From Isoetes taiwanensis (taxonomy: Eukaryota; Streptophyta; Lycopodiopsida; Isoetales; Isoetaceae): a stretch of DNA of 64,000 nucleotides. Under the pieces are notes generated by a model that was not told where the DNA came from, did no database searches, and worked only from the letters and a program-made list of their open reading frames with translations. The stretch is taken from contig JAJEKV010000014.1 in the NCBI GenBank assembly GCA_021234155.1, positions 5,597,563 to 5,661,562 on the forward strand, in the 5' to 3' direction. A program made the position numbers and the translations under genes. Of this stretch, positions 31,891-44,539 are shown one piece after another. The stretch's first letter is position 1. Each line of letters begins with the position of its first letter.

Positions 31891-34800
31891 GGCCATCTTT
31901 TTGTTGACTATCGACTCCATCAATATATCTTTATCCTGTCAAGTGTATGCAGTTAGCGCCTTAGTCACCATGTCCTTTCCCACGAGTAAAAACATGATAT
32001 TCATTCCATTCATTGTTATGGCAGCTTTACCATTTAGTGGCGAGAAAACTAAGCAAGAAGCTGGTTCGAGTTTAAACAGGGCAAAAGTTAAGTGATACTC
32101 TATCTCTAATTTCTTAGAAATTAAGAGTCGATAGATAGCTGGATCACAGTTCAATACATAGTTTAGGTCTTTATCTTGAATCACTAGTCCGATTTATTTT
32201 TCATGATGTAGGGATCATTTTCTTAAAGTTATCACGAGGGAACCTTCACGTGGCCAATACAGATTCAAGCATTATATACGAAGATCTTGGTGAGAGGGCT
32301 TGAAATTATTAAAATTATAAGTTGACAGATATTATATCCATTCTCTCCCTGCAATGCAAGAACATGGGCAATGGCAATCAACATAAGAAATGAAGGTTGG
32401 CTCAAGGTTGGGACCTCAATTCGGATCAAATGAAGTTGCCGTCATATTTTAATGTTTTTCATGTGCATATATGCATGCATGCATCTATTCTATTGGCAGC
32501 AGCAATTTCATAAAGTCTCTTAAAATTATCTAAATTTCTAAGAGGGCTTTTTGCCAGTTCATCAAAATGGTTGATTTGAGACGTCTTCGGATTTCAAAGT
32601 TCAGCTTTCAAGTTGTAGGTGTTGTAATTACTCTAACAATATGCAAAATGGTTAATGTATCAAAATATGGCACCCGCCACAAATCTTAGCAGGCACCATA
32701 AAAAAAGAACAAATAGAGGACACGGTAAGATACAATTTAGTGTATTCAAAAAGGCACTTGCCATAGAAGTGAGTAGCCAATTTCCCAAAAATAGCACACT
32801 CAATAACTTCGATGGCAAATAAACCCTTTCCCTTCTACCTCCTTTGCACCAACACCAAAAAACATATCTAAAATAGCACCTTCCACAAAAATAATGACTA
32901 GCCAATTCCCCAAAATGGCCACTTCTTTGCACCCAAGCACTCCTTTCTTAAAGAAGCAAATATCTTTTTCTAAACTGAAGGTTTAGAGAACCAATTATAG
33001 ACACTAGGGAAATCTCAGACAACAAAATTACATGCAGACACATGAAACAAACTATACAACGCAGTAAATCCAAAGAATCAGTCTTGGAATTGTATGGTAA
33101 ATTATGTCCGTTGGTTTTAGTCCATTTGGGCAATTTTTTGTGTTGCCCTAGGGGGGCAAACCCTCGCACAAGTGGATTTTCGGCATACTTCGAGTACATG
33201 CTAGAATATACCCAGCATATGCTAAAAACTGCTTCAACTGGCGCCCGATGAAACCGGATCATCCCCCGCTTTCCGTCGATCTTTGTTCGAACCGCCTAAC
33301 CGGCCATAGTTCCCGAGCTTATGGAAGTGATATTGCAGAGATTGGTGCGAAGAGGCCTTCGAGTCGTGGAGTTATGGATGCGCTTGCAGATTTTGAAAAA
33401 TGGATTTGTGGTTTTTTGCTCCTAAGAAACATCAGAGGAAGTTGTACCTCTTGTATCCCTTACTTTGATGCTCACGGTTCTCATCTTGCCAGAAGACTTG
33501 TGGATTAAGCTGGAAACTACCTTTCCATATAATGTTGAGGATGTCTATTGTGAGCGCATCGAACTACAGGACAGGAAGAAAGGAAGCAATATATTTTCTT
33601 TTAAGGTAAAGGGCACACGATTGTCACGGAATAATCGACTAAATGTGGAGAGTATAATTTCAAATTCTACTTGGTAGTCATACGAAGCACTTTTTCTGCT
33701 TTTAAGAACGTGTAATCAACTTTTATAGGAGTTCCTGTTGCACTTCTGCAGGCAAACAATTCTGACTGTATGTATGAGGCAGTACAGCCTATTGGTAAAC
33801 ATTTCTAGATTGTGCCATCAACTGAAACAACGATATCATATCTTATAATTTCTATCGCGATAATCCTGTCTTTAGGTTAGTTCTGTATCTCTTTTACCTG
33901 CGGTTCATAATTTTAGTATTCTAGCTTTAAAGAAATAACATGTAAAGTATAAATAGGATATTTAAAAATAAGGCGCTCTTCATTGTCAGTGTCCTTGGAT
34001 TCCTTGGATTCCTGCAACGACCAAGTTGTGGTGCATGTTGAAACAAAGACCATGGATGGTTTTTATTCATTTTTAGCAAAAACAACACTTGAAACAATAC
34101 CTATTTTTAAAAAATAATGTGTTATCTTTCTATTAACTACATATCATATTGTGTAAAAACAACACGTCAAAATTAATAAAAGACCATTGTAGAGTCTTCT
34201 TTAAAATTACATATACTTTTTGAGAAAAACAACAATTAAAAATAATGGCAACTTATAAAAACTACATTAAAACTACTACACGTATTATTTCTAGCGTCAT
34301 TTCTAGCATTTTTGGAATAATAATATGCATGGATTTTAGTTGTTTTCTTGCAAAAAAGACAACAAAAAACTATACGTAGAGCAAATTTTGGGGTTGTTGT
34401 GATGACAAAGACCAGAAATTTCTTCAGGCCAATCTTCATAAAGTCATGGTATCAAGTATTGTATTGTCTGAAATAGCAATTTTGATTAATTGTGAAAACG
34501 TGACTTTAAAGTATAATTTAAGCCAATTCACCCTTGAGACACAGAGGACAACCCTTCGTGCGCAGCACCTTGTTTTTTTTCTATTATTTATAATATTCCT
34601 ACCATGTAAGTTGGGGTTAAATGTGGCAATTCTATATTCTAGAACTTCCTCTTTGGAGTCACTTAATGTGGAATTAGAAAAAGCATTTGTTTATTAAAAC
34701 GCAAACATAAGTTTGAGACAGGCGTAGCAGCTTGGTCCTTTTGCAAAAAGAGTGGAGGGGTATTATCCATGGTGTGCTTTAGTGTGTGTACATTGACGTT

Positions 34801-35427
34801 GACCCAAAGGGTGCATGTGGTGGCGATGCATGCATTGAATTTGGGAATTGGAAGGAATGAACTTGTGGGAGTAAGTAGAATCAAGCATTATTATTGGTGT
34901 TATGTGGTCCATGTGAGGAAAAATGGGTTCAAGATATAGCTCCTATGTGCGTCTCATGGTGGGTTATCAATTTTTAAAAGGTGCATTTGATGGAGCACGG
35001 AGTAAGTTTGCATAGTGTTGATGGGTGGCAAGATTTGAAATTACTTTATTTATAGTGTAAGTTTGGCCCGACACATGGATAGTGTGTAGGAATCAGGGTG
35101 TCTAGAGTTGACTAGTTAAAAAGGGGTGAGGGACAAACTAGGATGTAGCAAGTGTTAAGGCGAGAAAAATGAAAGAAACGTTTCTTTAGGTAATAATGTT
35201 ATAATGTTTAGTAGCATAGCATAACAATAATACTTAAAAATGACGATGTAAGTGTGTACATTGTTCATACATCATTTGCTTTAATTTTATTTAGTTGTTC
35301 GTTTCTATGTTAGTAGTCATGTGCAAGATGGCAAGTGAATGCAGGGTTTTTTTATGTTACTAAATTTGATTGGGGAAGCAAAATGTCTCGCTTGCTTGTA
35401 GTGGTTGCATCCAAAGCAGCCAAGATT
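31891..35427. other. No gene recognised
   Basis: AT-rich sequence with scattered short frames. Two adjoining plus-strand frames (33248-33508 and 33465-33677) follow the repeat module at 33143 and look partly coding (for example LPEDLWIKLETTFPYNVEDV), but I recognise no family. Nothing else is supportable. Confidence 0.5.
33135..33245. repeat. Third copy of the module that precedes the CDC20 fragments
   Basis: It shares GGGGGGCAAACCCTCG plus the preceding TTGCCCTA, and, with divergence, the following 'catatgct...actgcttcaactggc' segment with 23360-23470 and 25436-25545. In all three places a protein-coding-like stretch follows within about 60 bp. The module may be an end or a leader of one repeat family. 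Confidence 0.6.
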
Positions 35428-35927
35428 TTTACAGCATAGTAACAGAGCCGTAACTTTAACAAGGAAGCTCCATTTCTTAAACATGAACATGCATTGGAAA
35501 GCTTAGAGAACAGTCTATAAAAGATGCTAGGTAGATGTTCTTCAAATTCCTAGTCTAAATATGTCAAATACGACAAAATCCATTTGCTGCTCTAAATTTA
35601 CAGCAGAGTAGTAACAGGACCGTAACTTCAACAAGGGAGCTCCATTTCTTAAACATGAATATGCATTGGAAAGCTTAGAGAACAGCCTATAAAAGATGCT
35701 AGGTACATGTTTTTCAAACTCCTAGTCTAAATATGTCAAATATGACAAAATCCATTTGCTGTTCTAAATTTACGGCAGAGTAGTAACATGATCGTAACTT
35801 CAACAAGGAAGCTCCATTTCTTAAACATGAGCATGCATTGGAAAGCTTAGAGAACAGCCTATAAAAGATGCTAGGTACATGTTTTTCAAATTCATAGTAC
35901 AAATGAGTGAAATAAATCATAGTACAT
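35428..35927. repeat. Tandem repeat, about 2.9 copies of a 171-bp unit
   Basis: Copies begin at about 35428, 35598 and 35769, each with 'cagagtagtaac..ggaccgtaact' and 'ttggaaagcttagagaacag'. The copies differ by a few substitutions. Unit length is in the range common for plant and animal centromeric satellites, but three copies alone do not show that role. Confidence 0.85.
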
Positions 35928-36102
35928 GAGCCACACAAGATAGCTAGTCCAAAAAGTTCAGTACACAGGATATGCCCTCAAAACTAAAAAAAGAAAGGCA
36001 ATATTTTTTGCCATTTTGCTTAACTGAAACTAACAAGATCTGGCAAGTTCTCCAAGACCTATGAATCCGTTGTTTGATGGTAAGAGCGATTCCACTACAA
36101 CT

Positions 36103-36238
36103 TCTTTATCTCAATCATACACCATAATGAAAATTTTTTCCATGCAACATGACAAAGAAAACATACCTTATCTTTATCTCAATCATACACCATAATGAAA
36201 ATTTTTTCCATGCAACATGACAAAGAAAACATACCTTA
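36103..36238. repeat. Exact tandem duplication of 68 bp
   Basis: 36103-36170 is repeated at 36171-36238 with no difference visible by eye (tctttatctcaatcatac... to ...aaaacatacctta). A simple recent duplication; no function seen. Confidence 0.85.
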
Positions 36239-36239
36239 A

Positions 36240-39200
36240 CGGATCATTGTGGAAGCCATGTGGTCTAGAAAACGTCCAAATTGATCAGGAAGAGAAGATT
36301 CATGACTATTTGGGTTGTTTGTAGCTTTGAAGTAGGTGAATCCAGAACTGGGGCAGAAAACAAACCTGCAAACAAAATGCCAGAACAGCTTCAAAACAAT
36401 CACAAATGCCATCAAATAAGTACGATAATGAGTTTAATGGTGCAAACAGAGGTCTAGGGCACCGTCATTGTCCATATACATTTGCTCTGCTGCTATATGG
36501 CAATTAAAACACTTCAATGATGTTAATGCCAACAAACCAATGAGAATCAAGCTAGAACAAACAATCTAGACGCAATCACCACAGCCTTGCCAGCAAATCA
36601 ACAAGCAATAAACTAGCACACCTCTCAACCCTGCAGCCTCATGCATGGTTCTATTTGATGCCTCTACACAGAGCTCATTCCATAAGCCTTGCAATCTAAG
36701 GCATAGATGTGAACGCCAACAAACCAATGGAAAACAAACTATAACAAACAAAAGGACCTGCAAATGTTCATATGTCCCATCCCAACAAATCTCCAATTCA
36801 TCTATATTTGCACAATCTATACACTTACACATTATGCAAACATAGATCCAAAAATCAGCCCATTTTGTTCTACAATCTCTACAAACACTAGTATTATAGC
36901 TTCCCTATTCCTATCAGTTCTGCCTGCCTTTTAAAACATCTCACTGCTGTCAACCATTGACTAGTCTGAACATCGTGCAAAAAACACAAAGCTCTACAAA
37001 TGTTCACATGCCTTTATCATTCTCAATGCAAGAAATCAGCCTAATTCATTCTCCACTCTTTTTTTAATTACTGTTTATCATCATCAACTCAAATATCTAA
37101 CCTGCCATAAGCCACAAACACAAATAGGGGTTCACCGTTTTGCAACTCCTATGCAGAATCTAAATGGCTTTATATAAATTGTCTGTCTCAGCTCTGCATC
37201 TTAGATTACCGATGCCCTCCTCCAAATTGCCTCTTAAATAGCACCAGGGAGGTACCAAAACCCCAACCATGCAACTATAGCTGACCGTCCAGCATAAATC
37301 TGCCCATAAATGCAACAATTCTGGACCAAAATGCAACTCCTCCAACTTCAACGGCGCAACCGAACAGAATTACCAGGGTTTCATAAAATTCTTCAGCAAA
37401 ACCAGAGCATCACATTCCTCTAAAAGAACTAGTAGTCGACTGCAGAACCCAACTTCCAGAACATACCTGCTTCCTCTGCAATCCAACCAGAACAGTGCAA
37501 GTGCTTCCTCTGCCCGCAGGGATGTCGGATCACCTAGATCCTGAGTGCGATGGACGCCGCTGCTTGCACGCCTTACCTCTTCTAATTCTTCCACACCCGA
37601 CCACCGTTCACCTCCTTTTCTGCAATGAAGATTAAGTAAGGAATTTGCAGCACAAAACTACAATTTAATGAGATTAAGAAATTAAAAAAAATACCCTGGC
37701 TTGAAGTGGCACTGTTGAGAGGTCGCTTTTCCTTGTGAAATATAGAGAACTCTGCTCTGGCCATAGAAATTGGGGCAGAACTTTGACAGAGACTGTGATA
37801 ATCTGCATTCCAGCTTTGAAATTGCCACTGCTTCTGCATTATAAACTTACCAGCGGCAGATTTATTTGCACTAGCAGAGCCCAGAAACGCACAATGTCTG
37901 AGAAGGGCAGATCCTCTGCATAGGGCCATGTTTGAGAAATAGAAACGGATCCAAAAAAGAAGAAAGGGGTAGCGGCACTATGAGAAAGATCGGACAGAAA
38001 TAGTGTAGAGGAAACGCCCCTTATAAACGAGACTAGAAACGACCTTATTACTGCATCTAACAGCGGCCTCATGTAATCTCTGTTTCTGCCCTGGCCATAT
38101 AAGGCATAAAACAGAAGGCATGCCAAAGCCACAAGCTTACAAACAAAAAATCGCCTGAATCTACAAATTCCACGGACACACTCCTGCTCCACTAGCAATC
38201 CCACCAAAATACCACAGACAACCGATCAACCGATCAACCAAAGAACACACGCAAACGATGTTCTCGCCCATCCTCGAAGCAACCCCAGCCGCCCATCTCG
38301 CCATGTGGCCAAATCAATGGCCCACAGCCCGTCCCCAAACGATCGTTCATCCAGACAGGCCCTATATCTCTCTCATATATAAAATTATGTAGGTGTTTTG
38401 AAATGTGACGTGGAGCAAGAAAAAGATGACGTGTACAGGGGGAAAAAATTCCACGTCAGCAAGTCAGATTAGGATGGAGGGCCAGGATTTCTTTAGACAA
38501 ATAGGGCAGTTTAGTCCCGCTGTTTGGCGCTTGATGCACGCCATAGCCGCTCTATGATTTCCACAGGGATTTGCTACGGGGGCTTCCCTTAGATACGCAA
38601 TCCCATCGTTGTTCAAGAAATTCAGAGATCAAGCAGAGGATACAATCCTGCTTCTTGCCTTCTGCATCTTAAGCATAACAGAGCTGCAGCTTAGACCCTT
38701 AAGCCTTTGTTAGAAACAGATTTCTGCGTCCCAAAAGATTGAAGGCAAAAGAGTTGCATGCTGCCCCGGATCTGTTCTAACACTGATATTTCTATTGAAT
38801 CTAGCTGTGCCATTACAAATGCGGCCAAAAATAAGCAGATTAGAACCGCCCGCTCCCTCGCTTCTGCCATAGGCATGGTTTATGATCTGCTTTGCAGAGG
38901 AAGAATCGAAAAGGAAAAGTTTATATTCTGGGTGAGCTATTTGGGCGATTCTCACAGAAAAAAGCCCAAAGCTTATATTTTGGGTGAACTATTTGGGCGA
39001 TTTTTACAGAGAAAAGCCCACAGACTTTTCAACCTGGGATCTAATGATCATCTGAACAGAGCTTTCGGACCCGAAGGAAGAATCGAAAAGAAGAATAGGT
39101 TGAAAAATAGAGCGGGAATATGCCGAGGCTACCTTGATCTTCTAAAATAGCATGCTGCCATGAATTAAGGCAGTAGAACCATCTGTAAATTCTACACAAT

Positions 39201-39930
39201 AAATCTAATAATTCGACCTCTGATTGTGGGAGACTTGAAAACCAAACACATAATTCTATTGCAGGGATGTTTATGGGCTACACCAGGCAAATTCGTCATG
39301 TTTTTTAACCCAGTAACCAGGTCCTGTGGACGATTATCACAAGCCATATTAACCGAGACCATATTAACTGGCAAATTCGGAGCGACCATGTCGGATCATC
39401 TGCGAGCAAACATGATTCGGTCGGAGCTACCATATCGGATCATCTGCCAGCAAACATACCTTTACAGAAACCTATGTTTCTGTAACCTGCCTTTCATGCT
39501 AACGTGGCAAATGGCTTGATTCTGGGTTCGTGGTGCAGCACCCAGTTTACAGTTGCTCACCTTTTTAAATAAACCTTGTTTTATTGCCTCAATATATTTC
39601 CGCCCGTGGTATATAGAACAAGGGAAGCATGCTCGTGCCCATGGTAATATGAACTCCCATGTTTGTTACATACGACATGAGTGTTGTTAGTGGGGAGCTC
39701 CTATGGTTTATCTATCTTTCATTGAATGCTATTATCGTGTGCAAGTGTTTTGTTTTGGCTTCAGGAAGTTGGAAGAAGGGCAACATATTAGTCTTGCAAA
39801 TAATGTCTCGAGTTTAGGTCTCAAATCCAGCAAACATGGAAAGGCTCTTGGCTACAGGCCTTCCAGTCCTATTGAAGCCTAATCTATTAAAATTATTCAA
39901 CATTATGCGGCGGCAACGCCGCCGCATCCC
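36240..39930. other. No gene recognised
   Basis: About 3.7 kb with only short frames. Composition is less AT-rich near 37.2-38.3 kb. Between 38400 and 38460 several ACGT cores (gacgtgg, gacgtgt, cacgtcag) cluster, which could be bZIP sites, but no gene start follows. Confidence 0.5.
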
Positions 39931-40900
39931 CGTCTTGTATAAGAATATATATAAGGAAGATACAAGTGTTTGTACTATGAAGGACTGCATGAACTATGAA
40001 GGACTGCATGAAGTCGACCCTGCAAAACACACCAATGTGGAAGATTCCCTTAGAGTTTTTAGATTCTATAAATATTTCTCTAGATTCTCAAATATTCATT
40101 CAGATTTTATAAAGATCCCCTATATTCTCGAAGAGATTATGAAGATTCTCTTGGATTCCCCTAGATTCTCAAAGATTTTCTAGCGATTCCCATAGATTTG
40201 CTAAGATTCTCTTGAGATTCCCTTAGATTCTCAGAGATTGTCCCAAGATTCACCTAGATTACCCACAATAATATGTAGGTTCTCTTGGGATCCCTTAGAT
40301 TCTATCAAGATTCCTTTAGGTTCTCTAAGGTTTCATCAAGATTCCCCTAGATTCCTAAAGATTTTATGGAAATTCTTTTGGATTCTTTTAGATCATATGA
40401 AGATTCCCTTAGATTCTCCAAGGCTCCATCAAGCTTCCCTATAATCTCAAAGATTCCATCAAGATTCCGCATAATCTCAAAGATTCCATCAAGATTCCCC
40501 TATATTCTCAAAGTTTCTCTCACAATTCACATAGATTCTCCAAGAATATATGTAGATTCTCCTAGATTCTTTAAGACCATATCAAGATTCCCCAAGATTC
40601 TTAGATATTCTATGAAGATTCCCTAGATTCCATAAGATTCTCTTGGGATTCCCCTAGATTTCCGAAGATTAGCTTAAGATTCCTCTAGATTCCCTAAGAT
40701 TCCATGTAGATTTATCTAGATTCCCTTAGACTTTATGAAGATTCCCCTGTAGAACACACCTAGCGCCAAAGATTTCCCTAGATCCCCTTCTAAGAATCCA
40801 CAAGGATCACTTAGATTCTTAAGGTTTTTACAAAGATCCCCCTAGATTTTCAAAGATTATCTGAAGATTCCTTTAGATTACCCAAGCAAATTGTTGTATG
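39930..40900 (-). repeat. Inverted relative of the GAATCT-rich repeat
   Basis: The stretch is a degenerate tandem repeat on 'aagattcccctagattctc', the reverse complement of the GAATCT zone of the 21.8-kb repeats. Its left border also matches: cttgtata...atacaagtgtttgta, then gaaggactgcat here corresponds to the reverse of gcagtccctcatattacaaacacttgt at about 23257-23284. It is a diverged third member in the opposite orientation. Confidence 0.8.
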
Positions 40901-41599
40901 CAAAAAGCTCATACCTCATTCCATGCTTATCTCCTTCATCTGTTCTCTTATCCTTGATGGGTATATTCAATTCCATCGGAGGCAAATCAAAAGTGGTATC
41001 AAATGTATAAACAAAAAGTTTGTTTTTGACCGGAAGCGCAAACTGGTCCAACCAGGACTCAAGGAATTATCTGGAGCCTATCCACCGAGATTGATAGGCC
41101 TTGTTTAGGCCACACAATGGAGAGGCTTCGTTTGCAATAGCAAATGCATTAAAGTTAGAGACCCCTACGTTTTGAATATGGAACCTTTGACTTATTATCT
41201 GTGGCATACAACTTCGTTAAGACCGGCAAGAACTTAATGACTATTAATTTTAAGATAGACAATCAGATTCCTTCAGAGTATTTACATAAAACAATTTGCA
41301 TGGTTAAGGAATATAAGATTTCAACGATTAATTGAAAGAATTCTACCTTTTAACCATATATGTGGTTAATTCAAGTATAATATTTAGGATAGACCATTGG
41401 GTATAAATAGCCCTTAGATAATTTGATATATATATTTACTCCACCGTGGTGGAGTAAAGGAATGACTGCACCATAATGTTTAATATTTAGTGATGGGTAA
41501 CAAGGTCAACTTGGTGCATGCTCCTCTATGATAAATTACAGTTAAATTATCCTTAATGGCCAATAAATTGCCATGTTTTCAATGGATGTTTGCATCACA

Positions 41600-42630
41600 A
41601 TGCTTAATCTTTCGTGATGGCTGGCAAGTATGGAGTTGAAGTCTGGGGCCCAGTGGTGTCCCTTGCTACTTGGAGCGACTTAGAACAGGTGCAGAAGGCC
41701 TTCTTAGCACGGGCACTCGGAGTGAAATCCACGGTCCCATATCAAATTTTGTTGCAGGAGACAGGTTTCCTGCCACTTCAGCGAGCGGCCCTTGATAGAC
41801 ACATCGTCTATTTCCAGAAGGTGGTAAATATGGATGATGATCGTCTACCGCACTTGACTTATGCAGTGGCAATGGGACCACAACGACTCAAGAATTGTTG
41901 GAAGGATAAAAGAGTGCAGTGGCTAACTCGATGGAATGTCCAGAGCACATGTGCATCCGGGTAGAAACAGAGGCGTGATCCCGACACCTGAGATGTTACC
42001 TTGATGCTTGTTTCTCCAGGCAAGCTTTGGGATTCCGTGGCTCTGGCGGAGCAAGTCAAAACAGCACATTACAAGCAGCACATAAATCCCACATTAGAAC
42101 GAGGCCCACAGCGCTACCTACGTTCACATCTGCCCATGAAAAAGCGCAGGCATATCGCCTCCATTCGCACAGGTGCCCACCATCTCCGGATTGAGACAGG
42201 TCGATGGATTGGGGAGCCACATCGGAGATAGGGTTTGTCGGGTGCTGCCAGGCAGGGAGTCTGTTGAGGATGAGTGTCACACTTTCCAGAGCTGCCCAAA
42301 GATATGATCGATTTTGGACACGCTATGCTCAGTTGATTAGACCTGATGAGCCGCTACACATGATACTGGGCACGACTTCGGTGCGCTCACTCGGATCATA
42401 CATTCAGGAAGTACTGGACTTGAGGGCTCAGATATGCCCCCAGTCAACCATTTAATTGATGTCAGCAGTCTTATTGCTGCCACGGTTTTTCCCTCGAAAA
42501 CCCTTCGGGGCGGGGGTTTTTTAATCCGGGCAGTAATGTGACTGCTGCGCTTTTTGTATTGGGTCCCATAGGCCGATTGGTCTCCGTGGACGATAAAAAC
42601 AATTCTATTATATTCTATTATATTCTTATA
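41600..42630 (+). mobile_element. LINE 3' end (C-terminal ORF2 region and tail)
   Basis: The frame 41614-41964 carries YGVEVWGPVVSLATWSDLEQ, then VQKAFLARALGVKSTVPYQI, the region after the RT in many LINE ORF2 proteins (YGxExWG, then xQxxFLxxxLG). A second frame at 42001-42231 has GAHHLRIETGRW, and a third near 42240-42453 carries a degenerate zinc-knuckle-like RV(C)...E.C segment. A GC-rich hairpin (about 42500-42530) and a repeated ttctattata tail at about 42600-42630 follow, typical of a LINE 3' end. It is 5' truncated and frameshifted. It may be the same family as the fragment at 5.6/18.7 kb; I cannot show this. Confidence 0.8.
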
Positions 42631-42817
42631 GCGGCAAGCATGTTTTTTGTTTTATAGTGATCCAACTTTATAAACGCCAAAGGATCGTTATACGTTGTTT
42701 TTAATGGATAGCGAGGGCAAAATAAGCTATGTTCCACTATATCTTGCGCATTGTTTTACATGATAGTGGACGTCGCAAAAAGAAATCCATATTGCATTTC
42801 TAAGTAGGCTAAATTGT

Positions 42818-44445
42818 TGTGACGCTCCCTGAATATATACGACCCCCGGCCGTATACATACGGGGACTTTCCCCTCCCATGGCGACCATATCGCCACGAG
42901 CAGGGCCCTCCGTCTATCCCGGGCCATCTATAGAGAGATGCCCGAGTGAAGGACACGGAGGTGTCATTCGGCCCACGCCTTCAGTGGGACTCCTATGTCG
43001 CGGAAGCGTGCATACATGTTAGCACACAGCACAAATACATATAAATAACCACCACGAAGGGTGGAACATCCATCCAAATACCAACGGCAAAGAATATGCA
43101 TCTAATCCTAAAGAAAACACCCAAAACCCATGGTTCTACCCCGGCTCGGACTCCAGTGAGGATCGACTGACGGCTAGGTCTCAAGAGATTAGCAGACCGA
43201 ATCTTGACATGGCGTTGGCTGGCATAGAACATCGGCTAGGGTTGTCCACTCCATCCGCCCCTCCTGTGCACACTTTGCAGATGAGTCGAATCATGCTATG
43301 GCTTCGCTATAGCCTTCCGGAGACGCAGGCTCGAGGTATCACCCTGCTGAGCCTACTCCAGGGTTCATGACGCCCCGGTCCGATGAGGCAGTCGGGGAAG
43401 CCCCCTTCCGGGATCCGCAATGGTTCCATGGGTGGACTAGAGAATACGTGCGCATCGGCGACCCCCCCATCCGTGCATTCGACTTACCGCCCTAAATCTA
43501 CTTAAAGTACGAGGATGCCCCATGGGTCACACCTCTTTGTGCCGAGTGTCGGACCCATACCCGCCTGGATCGCGCCCTAGCCCACCGGCCGGCTATTAGG
43601 CCTAGTCCCACTGTAGGAGTCTCGGGGAGCCTTTTATGTTCGTGCAAGACCCCACCCCGCTTCCTGCCATGTCCCTTGTTTGGTGCTAAGCCAATCCATA
43701 GCATCTATGACCCTAAGTGGTCTCTTGTACACTGGCCAACTAGTGGGGATGCTACAGGCTCTATCTAGGAGCATACTACAATACATGGGCTCGAGGTCTC
43801 TACCCCGTAATCCTCCATTTCGTGAGTAATACCATGCAAAGAACTATCAATCCATCCTTTACAAGCATAATCAAGATCGGAAATAAGAAGAACTCACCTT
43901 TACAATCAAGGGTTAGTTCAGACAAGTGAAACAAAGAGAGAACAGAGAAGCAAACACAATCGCTTGCCAAACAGGGGCATTACCCTAGAATTCACAACTA
44001 TACTAGCCACCCACGAAGTTCGGGCGGACCCATTACCAATTGGTGCTTCCATCTCCTAGGTCTTGGTGTTCAACCCGCCTACAGTAAAAGTACTTGGTAT
44101 GGTGGCGCCACCAAGGATTGGGGGTAGGCCGGCTCTGCTCCTTTTGGACGAATTTTGGGAGTCAATTAGCAATAGGATCGGGTGATGTTCCAATTTGGAA
44201 ATCCCCATCTTTGGCCGGTCCAATTAGGCCAGGTGGCGCCTTCCCAAAGCATTAATTGGCCTAATTAACCCATTTAATATTAATCCCTAGATTATAGGTT
44301 ATTATCTTTAATGACCCTTTTAGGTCAACCCCCTAGGTTACAATACCCCATGGTGGCGTACCTTTATCGGGTGACGTGTCAGTATATTTATAGGTGTACC
44401 GTATAAATACGTTACGTATACCGTATAAATACGTGGAACGTCACA
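42818..44445 (-). repeat. 3' LTR of retrotransposon 2
   Basis: Direct repeat of 53576-55184. On the minus strand it opens TGTGACG, and within the first 100 bp are TATAAATA-type boxes and a TGACACGTCA element containing an ACGT core, a bZIP-type site. It includes about 57 bp (43053-43108) absent from the other LTR and lacks the 32-bp palindrome found there at 55023-55054. Confidence 0.93.
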
Positions 44446-44460
44446 TTCTCCCCTCCTTAA
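44446..44460 (-). promoter_or_regulatory. Polypurine tract of retrotransposon 2
   Basis: The minus strand reads aaggaggggagaa directly before the TG of the 3' LTR, a classic purine run for priming plus-strand DNA. Confidence 0.88.
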
Positions 44461-44539
44461 AAATAATGCTGTCCTCAGCATTGGGGTTAATTAATCAGAG
44501 ACAGTTACTTAAAAAAAACTGAATTAGGAAGAATATACT

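Noticed and set aside
37582-38207. Overlapping 115- and 122-codon minus-strand frames
   Set aside because: No domain, no start context, and different phases overlap; composition is that of non-coding sequence.
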